64,000 nucleotides of DNA, taken from Pseudomonas fluorescens (GTDB lineage Bacteria; Pseudomonadota; Gammaproteobacteria; Pseudomonadales; Pseudomonadaceae). A program made the translations under genes and the position numbers. A model generated the notes under the pieces. That model was not told the DNA's origin. It made no database searches and was given only the letters and a program-made list of their open reading frames with translations. Position 1 is the stretch's first letter, and each line of letters begins with the position of its first letter. The stretch is taken from assembly GCF_900636825.1 (NCBI RefSeq), contig NZ_LR134318.1:3629501-3693500 (forward strand), read 5' to 3'. This document shows, piece by piece, positions 51,512 through 59,907 of this stretch.

Positions 51512-52024
51512 ATGTCTTACACGTTCATCACCCTGCCCTCACCGGTCGGCGAGCTGAAGCTGGTCGCGAACGGCGCGCGACTGGCGGCAATCCTCTGGGA
51601 AAACGACAAACCGAACCGCGTACGTCTCGGCGCCATGAGCGAGGACGCGGACAATCCGATCCTTGTGCGCACGGCTCGGCAGCTTGAAGAATATTTTGCG
51701 GGCACGCGGTGCAGTTTCGATCTGGACCTGGATTTCGCCGGTACCGCGTTTCAGCGGGCGGTGTGGGCGGCGCTGCTGACCATTCCGTTTGGCCAGACGC
51801 GCACCTACAGCCAGATCGCCGCGCAGATTGGCCATCCGGCGGCGGTTCGGGCGGTCGGTGCGGCGAACGGGCGCAACCCGATTTCCATTGTTGCGCCGTG
51901 TCATCGAGTGATCGGGGCTTCAGGGAAACTGACGGGGTTTGCCGGGGGGTTGGAGGCGAAAGAGCGGTTGTTGACGCTGGAGGGTGGGCGCACGGGGATC
52001 GGTAAGACGGGTGAGCTGTTTTAA
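51512..52024 (+). CDS. ogt: Methylated-DNA--protein-cysteine methyltransferase
   Basis: A 170-residue suicide repair protein that takes methyl groups from O6-methylguanine or O4-methylthymine. The active Cys is C130 in IVAPCHRVIG; the HTH region reads TAFQRAVWAALLTIPFGQTR + TYSQIA, and the Asn hinge is in GAANGRNP. No Ada DNA-binding domain is present, so this is the Ogt type. GGAG lies 9 bases before the ATG. It is divergent from ggt; the long plus-strand frame extending back through ggt is not coding. A REPIN begins at the stop codon. Confidence 0.93.
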   Translation: MSYTFITLPSPVGELKLVANGARLAAILWENDKPNRVRLGAMSEDADNPILVRTARQLEEYFAGTRCSFDLDLDFAGTAFQRAVWAALLTIPFGQTRTYSQIAAQIGHPAAVRAVGAANGRNPISIVAPCHRVIGASGKLTGFAGGLEAKERLLTLEGGRTGIGKTGELF

Positions 52025-52108
52025 GATCAAAAGCTCGCAGCCTGCGGCAGCTCCTACATTGAAATGCGTTCCATGTAGGAGCTGCCGCAGGCTGCGAGCT
52101 TTTGCTTT
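52023..52108. repeat. REPIN, family A variant
   Basis: Inverted pair AAAAGCTCGCAGCCTGCGGC+AGCTCCTAC ... GTAGGAGCTGCCGCAGGCTG+CGAGCTTTT. Both copies have GCTCGC/GCGAGC where most copies have GATCGC/GCGATC, a matched change in both arms. It spans from the ogt stop to the end of the Nudix gene. Confidence 0.87.
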
Positions 52109-52697
52109 ACTGGGCGAACAAATTATTCATCGCCGCGTACTGCAACAGCATGATGGTCTTGGCATCGCAGATCTCGCCGCGCTGAAACGCCGCCAGCGCT
52201 TCATCGAAACGCCATTCGAGCACTTCCAGCTCTTCGGTTTCTTCCTCCAGTCCGCCGCCGTCGCTGACTTTGGAAGCCGCATCGTATTCGGCGATGAAAA
52301 AGTGCAGCTTCTCGGTCACCGAACCGGGGCTCATGTACGCCTCGAATACCTTTTTCACCTCATGCACGCGATAGCCGGTTTCTTCCTCGGCTTCGTCACG
52401 AATGCGTTGCTCCGGCGCGGCACCTTCGAGCAAGCCCGCCGCCACTTCGATCAGCAAACCGTCGTGGCCATTGACGAACACCGGCAGACGAAACTGGCGG
52501 GTCAGCACCACCGTGCGTTTCTCGCGGTTGAACAGCAGAATCGCCGCGCCATTGCCCCGGTCGTACACTTCGCGGGTCTGGCGCTGCCATTCGCCATTGT
52601 TGCGGTGGTAATCGAAAGTGATTTTCTTCAGCAGATACCAGTCGTGGGATAACACCTGTGTGTCGACGATGTTGACCCGTTCGGCTGTGTTGGACAT
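52107..52697 (-). CDS. Nudix hydrolase, NudK/GDP-mannose pyrophosphatase-like
   Basis: A 196-residue Nudix protein of the GDP-mannose/ADP-sugar pyrophosphatase type: VNIVDTQVLSHDWYLLKKIT, then a GLLEGAAPEQRIRDEAEEET + GY Nudix-box segment with the metal-binding EEET core, and YMSPGSVTEKLHFFIAEYD. Some standard box positions deviate, as is usual in NudK. It probably cleaves a nucleotide-sugar pyrophosphate; the exact substrate is not certain. The ATG at 52697 is 9 bases after AGGA; a longer in-frame start at 52769 crosses the terminator of the preceding gene. Confidence 0.88.
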   Translation of the reverse strand: MSNTAERVNIVDTQVLSHDWYLLKKITFDYHRNNGEWQRQTREVYDRGNGAAILLFNREKRTVVLTRQFRLPVFVNGHDGLLIEVAAGLLEGAAPEQRIRDEAEEETGYRVHEVKKVFEAYMSPGSVTEKLHFFIAEYDAASKVSDGGGLEEETEELEVLEWRFDEALAAFQRGEICDAKTIMLLQYAAMNNLFAQ

Positions 52698-52752
52698 CGC
52701 GTCTGATCCTGTCTTCGTTGGGTAAGCCGCCATGGTCAGACAAATGCGCCGA

Positions 52753-52782
52753 CAAAAAAAGCCCGGCAACGCTGCCGGGCTG
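52753..52782 (-). terminator. Terminator of the hemerythrin gene
   Basis: GCCCGGCA / TGCCGGGC stem with an ACGC loop. On the minus strand it is followed by a run of seven T, and it lies about 55 bases beyond the hemerythrin stop. Confidence 0.88.
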
Positions 52783-52836
52783 ATTCAGTTGCCGCAATGA
52801 ATGACATCGCAGTCATCGGCCGTCGCCATTGATGAC

Positions 52837-53274
52837 TCACGGCAACTGCGCTTCGTACTCTTTTTCGTACTGCCCGGCGAGTTGTACTTTCTGCTTCTCG
52901 TTGAGCAATTTGCCGGCCATCTGGAAGAATTTGTGCTCTTCTTCCTCAAGGTGATGATGGACCTTTTCCGAGAGTTTTTTCGCCGTTGCCAGCCACGCCG
53001 GACTGGACATCTCGGTCTCGTCGAGTTCTTCCATCATTTCATCCATTTCATGGTGCTCGGAAATGGCGTGACGGCTCAGATCCACTCCCTCGTCGATTTC
53101 CATCAACGGGATGTAGAAATGCCGCTCTTCAGCGGTCTCGTGCGCTTGCAGTTCTGCCTTCAATTGTTTGTAGGCCTCGACGCGCTCAGGGCTGTCGCCG
53201 CTGGTCGCGATCAGAGCCTTGGCATACGTGCGCTGGCGCTCGTGGCTTTCGCGCAGGGCTTCGAAAATATTCAC
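52837..53274 (-). CDS. Hemerythrin HHE-domain protein
   Basis: A 145-residue four-helix protein with an oxygen/iron-binding HHE pattern: H11 in LRESHERQR, HETAEERHFYIPLMEID, HAISEHHEMDEMMEEL and KVHHHLEEEEHKFF supply the His and Glu/Asp ligands of a non-haem di-iron site. Such proteins act in oxygen or nitric-oxide/peroxide sensing or iron handling. The start is a GTG at 53274 with AGGA 6 bases upstream. The gene is followed by its own terminator. Confidence 0.9.
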   Translation of the reverse strand: MNIFEALRESHERQRTYAKALIATSGDSPERVEAYKQLKAELQAHETAEERHFYIPLMEIDEGVDLSRHAISEHHEMDEMMEELDETEMSSPAWLATAKKLSEKVHHHLEEEEHKFFQMAGKLLNEKQKVQLAGQYEKEYEAQLP

Positions 53275-53424
53275 GGGATTTCCTCATCGATTGCGCTCAG
53301 GGAAAGACGCACTAAAGCCTAGACCGCAGCGCTCGATCGCCGGTTCCGCTTGTTTATCGAAGTGCTTGGTAGCGCTTGCCCGGACACGATAGGCTGGGCG
53401 TTCCAATACACAAGGAAGTCCCGC

Positions 53425-53850
53425 ATGAATTTGCACATCGAATTGACGCAAGCGCCGACCGAGGAACAGCGCCAGGCGATTCTCCAGCCGCTGATTGCAT
53501 ACAACGACGCGAAAACCGGCGGCTCGAAATCCGAGCCGTTCGCGTTGATGGTCAAAGATGACCACGGCGCGATCCTGGGCGGTCTGTACGGGCGAATGCT
53601 TTTTCGCTGGATGTTCATCGAATTGCTGTCAGTGCCGGAACAGGGACGCGGACAGGGGATTGGCTCGCGATTGATGGCCCAGGCCGAAGCATTGGCTAAA
53701 GAGAAGAACTGCTACGGCATCTGGCTCGACACCTTCGATTTCCAGGCGCCGGAGTTTTACAAAAAACTGGGATTCAGCCAGTTCGGCGAGATCGTTGACT
53801 ATCCACCGGGGCACAAGCGCCATTACTTGCAGAAGCGCCTGATTGGTTGA
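53425..53850 (+). CDS. GNAT-family N-acetyltransferase
   Basis: A 141-residue single-domain GNAT. The acetyl-CoA site is LSVPEQGRGQGIGSRLMAQA (R/Q-x-x-G-x-G), followed by YGIWLDTFDFQAPEFYKKLG + FSQFGEI and a HYLQKRL end. The ATG at 53425 follows AAGGA by 8 bases. The layout resembles small acetyltransferases of the RimI/toxin-resistance style, but the acceptor is not known. Confidence 0.9.
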   Translation: MNLHIELTQAPTEEQRQAILQPLIAYNDAKTGGSKSEPFALMVKDDHGAILGGLYGRMLFRWMFIELLSVPEQGRGQGIGSRLMAQAEALAKEKNCYGIWLDTFDFQAPEFYKKLGFSQFGEIVDYPPGHKRHYLQKRLIG

Positions 53851-53862
53851 CTGTCATATTGC

Positions 53863-53931
53863 CTTTGCGAGCAGGCTCGCGCCCACGCAGCGCTCACAAA
53901 TTTCTGTGGGAGCGAGCCTGCTCGCGAAGAC
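53863..53931. repeat. REPIN, family B (short centre)
   Basis: Inverted pair TTGCGAGCAGGCTCGCGCCC ... TGTGGGAGCGAGCCTGCTCG+CGAA with a shorter centre than the other family B copies. Confidence 0.82.
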
Positions 53932-53952
53932 GCCAGCCGCTTCAAACCGGAA

Positions 53953-54303
53953 TCAAAGACAGGTCGCCATCGCCGCCATCCGCCGCATGGCGACAAAATC
54001 AGCCTGCTGCACGTAATAGTTCAACGTCGTACCGGATGCTTCGGTGATGACGTCCACGAACGACTCCGCCGAGCGTGTGTAAACGGTCGTGCCACCCGAT
54101 TCGCGCGGTTCGAGATAGGCCGCTGCGTCGACGCCGAACACCGCTTCGTCCTGCCAGGCAAATTGCACGCACTGGGCAACGGCTTTTTCGGGCTTGTCCG
54201 AGGTCAATACCTTGTAAGGGCTCTTGGTGCGAGCATCGTTCATCACCGAGCCCGCGCAACCGGCCAACACGGCCGCCGCCAGCGCTACCATCAGCATTCG
54301 CAT
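53953..54303 (-). CDS. Small lipoprotein of unknown function
   Basis: A 116-residue protein with a lipoprotein signal peptide: MRMLMVALAAAVLAGC, with lipobox L-A-G-C and Cys16 as the acylated residue. The mature part (SPYKVLTSDKPEKAVAQCVQ, SGGTTVYTRSAESFVDVITE) is small and soluble with two more cysteines (AQC and the terminal ATC). No known domain recognised. ATG 54303 or an in-frame ATG six bases later could start it. Confidence 0.78.
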   Translation of the reverse strand: MRMLMVALAAAVLAGCAGSVMNDARTKSPYKVLTSDKPEKAVAQCVQFAWQDEAVFGVDAAAYLEPRESGGTTVYTRSAESFVDVITEASGTTLNYYVQQADFVAMRRMAAMATCL

Positions 54304-54436
54304 TGCATTCGCTCATTCAGAAAAAAGCGGACTGTAGCACTGCAACGCGGCAAATCGTTCTGCTTTACTGATTTTATGCGCGACACGCCGGCACAGGTAC
54401 GGCAACCTGAGATCATCAGCCTCACAAGGAAACCCC

Positions 54437-54769
54437 ATGGCGCCTACCGACCAGCGACATGAACATGCTTTGAAAGTGTTTCTCGATGCGCGACCCGAAC
54501 TGCGCGAAACCCTCGACCATCTCAATCCGCTGCTGGCCCAGGCCAAGGGCGAAACCCAGGCGCAGTACCGCGAAGAGCGGCTCCACGAAGCGTTTGAAGC
54601 CGAGGCGGAAAGCCAGGGACTGTTCGCTTGGGAGCTGACGTTGCAATTGACTGCGGACTCACCCGAGGAATATCAGGCGCAGCGTCTCGAAGTGCATCGC
54701 GAAGTGGCAGAGATGGCGGGCATGGACTGGCTTGAATACTGCGACCTCTACGGCATCACCCCAATGTAG
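54437..54769 (+). CDS. DUF6388-like hypothetical protein
   Basis: A 110-residue, acidic, mostly helical protein (HALKVFLDARPELRETLDHL, EAFEAEAESQGLFAWELTLQ, VAEMAGMDWLEYCDLYGITP). It resembles a small Pseudomonas family of unknown function. AAGGAAACCCC precedes the ATG. The stop codon TAG is supplied by the left arm of a REPIN, so the C-terminus may have been set by insertion of that element. Confidence 0.72.
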   Translation: MAPTDQRHEHALKVFLDARPELRETLDHLNPLLAQAKGETQAQYREERLHEAFEAEAESQGLFAWELTLQLTADSPEEYQAQRLEVHREVAEMAGMDWLEYCDLYGITPM

Positions 54770-54873
54770 GAGCTGCCGCAGGCTCGGGCCGCGATCGGAC
54801 GATCTTTTGATTTTGTTCTTTAAGATCACAAGATCGTCCGATCGCGGCCCGAGCCTGCGGCAGCTCCTACAGG
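54765..54873. repeat. Long-arm REPIN variant, family A
   Basis: Arms of 41 bases match perfectly: GTAGGAGCTGCCGCAGGCTC + GGGCCGCGATCGGACGATCT + T, with their exact inverse ending at 54870. The arms contain extra CGGGCC and GGAC blocks compared with other copies. The left arm overlaps the stop codon of the preceding gene. Confidence 0.9.
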
Positions 54874-54952
54874 GGGTTATGTGTGCAAGCGGATTTCGCG
54901 ACGGGACCTATAAAGCTTTATCATGGCCGCAGTCTTGCCGATCGAGTCCGTC

Positions 54953-55345
54953 ATGAAGTTTGCCATTGCGCTGTTTTCCGCCGCCCATGCGCCCTCCTCG
55001 CGCCGCGCCCTGCTGTTTGCGCAGGCTGCGCTGGCCGGTGGGCACGAAATCGTGCGGCTGTTTTTCTATCAGGACGGCGTCTATAACGCCTCGGACGCGG
55101 TGGTGACACCGCAGGACGAACTGGACTTGCCCAAACAATGGCGCCACTTCATCAGCGAGCAAAAGCTGGACGGCGTGGTGTGCATTGCCGCAGCCCTGCG
55201 TCGCGGAGTGCTGAACGCTGAAGAAGCCAAACGCTATCAGCGTGAGGCCGTTTCCGTCAGCGCGCCGTGGGAATTGTCCGGTCTTGGCCAGTTGCACGAT
55301 GCAGTGCAAGACGCTGACCGCCTTATCTGCTTCGGAGGTGCGTAA
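54953..55345 (+). CDS. tusD: Sulfurtransferase relay protein TusD
   Basis: A 130-residue DsrE-family protein, MKFAIALFSAAHAPSSRRAL at the start, with the sulfur-carrying Cys in DGVVCIAAALRRGV. TusD receives persulfide from TusA within the TusBCD hexamer, on the path to 2-thiouridine at tRNA wobble U34 (with MnmA). The stop overlaps the tusC start by one base (TAATG). The ATG at 54953 is chosen over an in-frame start at 54923. Confidence 0.93.
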   Translation: MKFAIALFSAAHAPSSRRALLFAQAALAGGHEIVRLFFYQDGVYNASDAVVTPQDELDLPKQWRHFISEQKLDGVVCIAAALRRGVLNAEEAKRYQREAVSVSAPWELSGLGQLHDAVQDADRLICFGGA

Positions 55346-55701
55346 TGGCCAAATCCTTGTTGATCGTCAGTCGCCAATCGCCGTGGTCCGGCCCCGCTGC
55401 CCGCGAAGCACTGGACATCGTGTTGGCCGGTGGCGCCTTCGATTTGCCAATCGGCCTGTTGTTTCTCGATGATGGCGTGCTGCAGCTTGCCGCCGGGCAG
55501 AACGCCAAGGCGTTGCAGCAGAAAGATCTCAGCGCCAACCTGCAGGCGCTGCCGATGTTTGGCGTGGAAGAGCTGTTTTATTGCGCCGACAGCGCCCAGG
55601 CGCGCGGGCTCGAACAGCTGTCACTCGACGAAGCACGGCCGCTTGACGCTGAACGCATCACCGCCCTTATTGACCGTTACGACCAGGTGATCACCCTCTG
55701 A
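55345..55701 (+). CDS. tusC: Sulfurtransferase complex subunit TusC
   Basis: A 118-residue DsrF-like protein: MAKSLLIVSRQSPWSGPAAR + EALDIVLAGGAFDLPIGLLF and NLQALPMFGVEELFYCADSA. It forms the TusBCD core with its neighbours. It overlaps tusD by one base and tusB by one base (TGATG), indicating translational coupling. Confidence 0.92.
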   Translation: MAKSLLIVSRQSPWSGPAAREALDIVLAGGAFDLPIGLLFLDDGVLQLAAGQNAKALQQKDLSANLQALPMFGVEELFYCADSAQARGLEQLSLDEARPLDAERITALIDRYDQVITL

Positions 55702-55994
55702 TGTCGACTTTGCACGTGTTGTCTCACTCCCCTTTTGGCGATGATCGCCTGAGCAGTTGCCTGCGCTTGATCGGCAGCGCAGACGCTTTGTTGTTGTCCG
55801 GCGATGCCGTCTACGCGTTGCAACCGGGCACCGCGCCGTTTACCGCATTGCAGGCTCGCCAGATCAAACTGTTCGTTCTGGCTGAAGACGCGCAAGCCCG
55901 CGCCATGGAAGTACCGAGCTGGGCCGAGGCTGTGGATTATCCGGGCTTTGTCGAGCTGTCGATCAATCACCACAAGGTCAACAGTTGGCTATGA
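55701..55994 (+). CDS. tusB: Sulfurtransferase complex subunit TusB
   Basis: A 97-residue DsrH-like protein: MSTLHVLSHSPFGDDRLSSC, then ADALLLSGDAVYALQPGTAP and FVLAEDAQARAM, as in the third subunit of TusBCD. The stop overlaps the tusE start (ATGA). Confidence 0.9.
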   Translation: MSTLHVLSHSPFGDDRLSSCLRLIGSADALLLSGDAVYALQPGTAPFTALQARQIKLFVLAEDAQARAMEVPSWAEAVDYPGFVELSINHHKVNSWL

Positions 55995-56326
55995 ATTCGA
56001 TGACCGTCGGCGGCCGCGCCATCGAACTGGACAAAGATGGTTTTCTCGTCGATTTGAGCGACTGGTCCGCCGACGTCGCCAGTGCTCTCGCCGCCGCCGA
56101 AGACATCGAGTTGACCTCCGAACACTGGGAAGTCCTCGACTTGCTGCGCAGCTTCTACGCAGAATTTCAGCTGTCCCCGGCGACGCGCCCACTGATCAAG
56201 TACACCGCGCTGAAACTCGGCGCGGAGAAAGGCAACAGCCTGCACCTGAACCGACTGTTCAAAGGCACCCCTGCCAAACTCGCCGCGAAACTGGCGGGCC
56301 TGCCCAAACCGACGAATTGCCTATGA
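55991..56326 (+). CDS. tusE: TusE/DsrC-family sulfur carrier
   Basis: A 111-residue DsrC fold protein: LDKDGFLVDLSDWSADVASA, LTSEHWEVLDLLRSFYAEFQ and a C-terminal tail PKPTNCL whose penultimate Cys carries the persulfide passed from TusD to MnmA. The ATG at 55991 overlaps the tusB stop by 4 bases and is preferred over a TTG six bases earlier. It overlaps the following gene by 4 bases. Confidence 0.93.
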   Translation: MNSMTVGGRAIELDKDGFLVDLSDWSADVASALAAAEDIELTSEHWEVLDLLRSFYAEFQLSPATRPLIKYTALKLGAEKGNSLHLNRLFKGTPAKLAAKLAGLPKPTNCL

Positions 56327-57324
56327 CTGACTATCCAGCGCTGACCCTCGAAACGCCTGCCGAACACCCCTTCGCGCAGTTCGTGCGCATCCTCGGCAAA
56401 GGCAAGCGCGGCGCGCGCGATCTGACCCGCAGCGAGGCCCGCGAAGCGATGGGCATGGTGCTCGACGACAAGGTTGAAGATACCCAGCTTGGCGCATTCC
56501 TGATGCTGTTGCGGCACAAAGAAGAAAGCGCCGAGGAAATGGCCGGTTTCACCGAAGCCTTGCGCGAGCGCTTGCAGGCGCCCGCGCTCAAGGTTGATCT
56601 CGACTGGCCAACCTACGCCGGCAAAAAGCGCCATCTGCCGTGGTACCTGCTGGCGGCCAAATGCCTGGCGCAGAATGGCGTGCGGATTTTCATGCACGGC
56701 GGCGGTGCGCATACCGCGGGGCGGCTGTATAGCGAACAACTGCTGAGCGAACTGAAGATTCCCCTGTGTCGAAACTGGCAGCAAGTCGGCACGGCACTGG
56801 ACAACGGCGGACTGGCCTTTATGCCGCTGGTGGACTGGGCACCCCAGCTGCAGAAGATGATCGATCTGCGCAACACTCTCGGACTGCGCTCACCGATTCA
56901 CTCGCTGGCGCGGATTCTCAATCCGCTCGGCGCGCGCTGTGGCCTGCAGAGTATTTTCCACCCCGGCTACCAGGCGGTGCACCGCGACGCGCGCGGTTTG
57001 CTGGGCGACACGGCCATCGTGGTCAAGGGTGATGGCGGCGAAATCGAGATCAATCCGGATGCCGCCAGTCACCTCTACGGCACCACGGGCGGCGCGAGCT
57101 GGGACGAAGAATGGCCGCAGCTCTCGGCGCAACGCCATGTCAAACCGGCGTCGCTGGATATCGATCATTTGCAAGCCGTGTGGCGTGGCGACATCGTCGA
57201 CAGTTACCCGCAAATGGCCCTGATCGCGACCATGGCCCTTGCCTTGCGTGGTCTGGGGCAATCCCGCGAGCAAGCCTTCGCCACCGCCGAGCAGTATTGG
57301 GTAGCGCGCGACACATCGATCTAA
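56323..57324 (+). CDS. TrpD2/YbiB-like protein (anthranilate phosphoribosyltransferase homologue)
   Basis: A 333-residue protein with the nucleoside phosphorylase/phosphoribosyltransferase class III fold: N-terminal helical domain (FAQFVRILGKGKRGARDLTR, then LGAFLMLLRHKEESAEEMAG + FTEAL) and an alpha/beta domain (AQNGVRIFMHGGGAHTAGRL, SIFHPGYQAVHRDARGLLGD + TAIVVKGDGGEIEIN). It resembles E. coli YbiB/TrpD2, which lacks TrpD activity and binds nucleic acid. It overlaps tusE by 4 bases, so it is translated as the fifth gene of the tus operon. Confidence 0.85.
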   Translation: MTDYPALTLETPAEHPFAQFVRILGKGKRGARDLTRSEAREAMGMVLDDKVEDTQLGAFLMLLRHKEESAEEMAGFTEALRERLQAPALKVDLDWPTYAGKKRHLPWYLLAAKCLAQNGVRIFMHGGGAHTAGRLYSEQLLSELKIPLCRNWQQVGTALDNGGLAFMPLVDWAPQLQKMIDLRNTLGLRSPIHSLARILNPLGARCGLQSIFHPGYQAVHRDARGLLGDTAIVVKGDGGEIEINPDAASHLYGTTGGASWDEEWPQLSAQRHVKPASLDIDHLQAVWRGDIVDSYPQMALIATMALALRGLGQSREQAFATAEQYWVARDTSI

Positions 57325-57415
57325 CCGATCATTAACGCCCGATCTTTGCGCTTTTTGTTCGAACTCATCGGAATAGACTCGACTCCAACGAATATCGATT
57401 CCTGGAGTCTTGATC

Positions 57416-58417
57416 ATGGGTTTATTAGTCGACGGCCACTGGCAGGACAAGTGGTACGAAAGCAGCAAGGACGGCGCGTTCCAGCGCGAACAGGCGCAGC
57501 GCCGCAACTGGGTTACTGCCGATGGCCAGCCTGGGCCGAGCGGTGAAGGCGGCTTCGCTGCCGAAGCCGGGCGCTATCACCTCTACGTTTCGCTTGCCTG
57601 TCCATGGGCGCACCGCACGCTGATCCTGCGCAAACTCAAAGGCCTGGAAAGCCTGATCGATGTTTCGGTGGTCAGTTGGCTGATGCTGGAAAACGGCTGG
57701 ACCTTCGACAAGACGCTGGGGTCGACCGGCGACAAGCTCGACAACTTTGAATTCATGCGCCAGCGCTACACCGCTGACACGCCGGATTACACCGGTCGCG
57801 TTACCGTACCGGTGCTGTGGGACAAGAAACTCAAGCGCATCGTCAGCAACGAATCAGCGGAAATCATCCGCATGTTCAACAGCGCGTTCGATGAGCTGAC
57901 CGGCAATGAGCTGGATTTCTATCCGGCGCCGCTGCGCAGCGAGATCGATGCGCTGAACGAGCGGATCTATCCAGCCGTGAACAACGGTGTGTACCGCGCC
58001 GGGTTTGCCACTTCGCAGCAGGCTTATGAACAGGCGTTTGATGAGGTGTTCGCTGAACTGGATCATCTGGAACAACTGCTCGGCGCCAATCGCTATCTGG
58101 CCGGTGAATACCTGACGGAAGCGGACGTGCGCCTGTTCACCACGGTGATTCGCTTTGATGCGGTGTACCACGGGCACTTCAAGTGCAATCTGCGGCGCAT
58201 TGCCGATTATCCAAACCTGTCGAACTGGCTGCGCGAGATGTATCAGATGCCGGGGATTGGCGAGACGGTGGATTTCCAGCACATCAAAAATCACTACTAC
58301 GGCAGTCACAAGACCATTAACCCGACTGGCGTTGTGCCGAAAGGGCCGGAGCAGGATTTCAGCGTGGCGCATGACCGGACGCGGTTGGCCGGGAAAGGGG
58401 TTTGGGTGAAGGGCTAA
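57416..58417 (+). CDS. Glutathionyl-hydroquinone reductase (YqjG/PcpF family)
   Basis: A 333-residue Xi-class glutathione transferase-like enzyme that releases hydroquinones from their glutathione adducts. The catalytic Cys is C62 in VSLACPWAHRTLILR; other family segments are SNESAEIIRMFNSAF and AGEYLTEADVRLFTTVIRFD + AVYHGHFKCNL. GGAG lies 9 bases before ATG 57416. Separated by 91 bases from the tus operon, it probably has its own promoter. A REPIN follows. Confidence 0.93.
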   Translation: MGLLVDGHWQDKWYESSKDGAFQREQAQRRNWVTADGQPGPSGEGGFAAEAGRYHLYVSLACPWAHRTLILRKLKGLESLIDVSVVSWLMLENGWTFDKTLGSTGDKLDNFEFMRQRYTADTPDYTGRVTVPVLWDKKLKRIVSNESAEIIRMFNSAFDELTGNELDFYPAPLRSEIDALNERIYPAVNNGVYRAGFATSQQAYEQAFDEVFAELDHLEQLLGANRYLAGEYLTEADVRLFTTVIRFDAVYHGHFKCNLRRIADYPNLSNWLREMYQMPGIGETVDFQHIKNHYYGSHKTINPTGVVPKGPEQDFSVAHDRTRLAGKGVWVKG

Positions 58418-58429
58418 CAGCAAAAAAGC

Positions 58430-58509
58430 AAAAGATCGCAGCCTTCGGCAGCTCCTACAGAGAATGCATTCTCATGTAGGAGCTGCCGAAGGCTGCGTTC
58501 TTTTGATCT
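58430..58509. repeat. REPIN, family A
   Basis: Inverted pair CAAAAGATCGCAGCCTTCGG+CAGCTCCTAC ... GTAGGAGCTGCCGAAGGCTG+CGTTCTTTTGATC, between the converging hydroquinone reductase and cysG. The right copy has CGTTCT for CGATCT. Confidence 0.87.
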
Positions 58510-58512
58510 GAC

Positions 58513-59907
58513 TCAGACCTGCGCCTGAGCCCCTTCAAACCACGCCAGTTTCTCGCGCAACTGCACCACTTCGCCGACGATCACCAGCGTCGGCGCATGT
58601 ACTTCGTGCTCCGCCACCATGCGCGGCAAATCGGCCAGCGTGCCAGTGAACACCCGCTGGTTGACCGTGGTGCCCTGCTGAATCAACGCCGCAGGGGTAT
58701 CCGCCGAGCGACCATGCTGGATCAATTGCTCGCAAATCACCGGCAACCCGACCAGCCCCATGTAAAACACCAGTGTCTGCGCCGGCGAAACAAGATCAGC
58801 CCATGGCAGGTCCGTGGAACCATCCTTCAAATGCCCGGTGACGAAACGCACTGACTGCGCGTAATCACGATGGGTCAGCGGAATTCCGGCGTAGGCCGCG
58901 CAACCGCTGGCTGCGGTGATCCCTGGCACCACCTGGAATGGAATGCCGTGAGCAGCCAGTTCCTCGATCTCTTCGCCGCCGCGGCCGAAGATGAACGGGT
59001 CACCGCCCTTCAGACGCACCACGCGCTTGCCGGACTTGGCCAGATCGACCAGTTGCTGGTTTATCTGATCCTGTGGCACCGCGTGTTCTGAACGACGCTT
59101 GCCAACATACACGCGCTCGGCATCGCGACGGCACAGTTCCAGAATCGCGGGTGCCACCAGACGGTCATACAGCACGACATCGGCTTGCTGCATCAGACGC
59201 AGGGCGCGGAAGGTCAACAAATCCGGATCGCCCGGCCCTGCTCCCACCAGATATACCTCGCCGGTGGTGACCATCGGCTCGCCATCCACCTTGGCCTGCA
59301 ACAAGCGTTCGGCTTCAGCGCCCTGCCCGGCCAATTGGCGGTCGGCGATCGGCCCTTGAAACACGTCTTCCCAGAAGCCGCGACGCTGCTGCACATCGGG
59401 AAACAGGTTTTTCACCTGATGGCGGAAACGCGCCGCCAGTCCGGCCAATTGACCGTAAGTCGAGGGGATCCAGGTTTCGATCTTGGCCCGAATCAATCGT
59501 GCCAGCACTGGCGCGTCGCCCCCGCTGGAGACGGCGATGATCAGCGGCGAGCGATCGACGATCGCCGGGAAGATCACGCTGCACAGGGCAGGCGCATCGA
59601 CCACATTGACCGGCACGCAACGCCGATGAGCATCGGTGGAAACTTGCGCATTGAGCGCTTCATCGTCGGTGGCGGCGATGATCAGCCCGCAACCGTCCAG
59701 ATCCGCCTCAAGGTAACCGCGCAGCACGCATTCGCCACCGCAAGCAGCGACCAGCTCACGCAATTGCGTTTCGATTTCAGGTGCGACCACCCGCAGCAGC
59801 GCACCGGCATCGGCCAGCAGGCGGGATTTGCGCAAGGCAATCTCCCCCCCACCGACAACCAACACACGACTGCCGCGAAGGTTGTGAAACAGCGGCAGAT
59901 ATTTCAT
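58513..59907 (-). CDS. cysG: Siroheme synthase
   Basis: A 464-residue trifunctional enzyme making sirohaem for sulfite and nitrite reductases. The N-terminal half (1-210) is the NAD-dependent dehydrogenase/ferrochelatase (VLVVGGGEIALRKSRLLADA; IAVSSGGDAPVLARLIRAKI). The C-terminal half is the SAM uroporphyrinogen-III methyltransferase (VYLVGAGPGDPDLLTFRALR, VRLKGGDPFIFGRGGEEIEE, PGITAASGCAAYAGIPLTHR). It begins immediately after the serS stop (no gap) and is probably co-transcribed with serS. Confidence 0.96.
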   Translation of the reverse strand: MKYLPLFHNLRGSRVLVVGGGEIALRKSRLLADAGALLRVVAPEIETQLRELVAACGGECVLRGYLEADLDGCGLIIAATDDEALNAQVSTDAHRRCVPVNVVDAPALCSVIFPAIVDRSPLIIAVSSGGDAPVLARLIRAKIETWIPSTYGQLAGLAARFRHQVKNLFPDVQQRRGFWEDVFQGPIADRQLAGQGAEAERLLQAKVDGEPMVTTGEVYLVGAGPGDPDLLTFRALRLMQQADVVLYDRLVAPAILELCRRDAERVYVGKRRSEHAVPQDQINQQLVDLAKSGKRVVRLKGGDPFIFGRGGEEIEELAAHGIPFQVVPGITAASGCAAYAGIPLTHRDYAQSVRFVTGHLKDGSTDLPWADLVSPAQTLVFYMGLVGLPVICEQLIQHGRSADTPAALIQQGTTVNQRVFTGTLADLPRMVAEHEVHAPTLVIVGEVVQLREKLAWFEGAQAQV

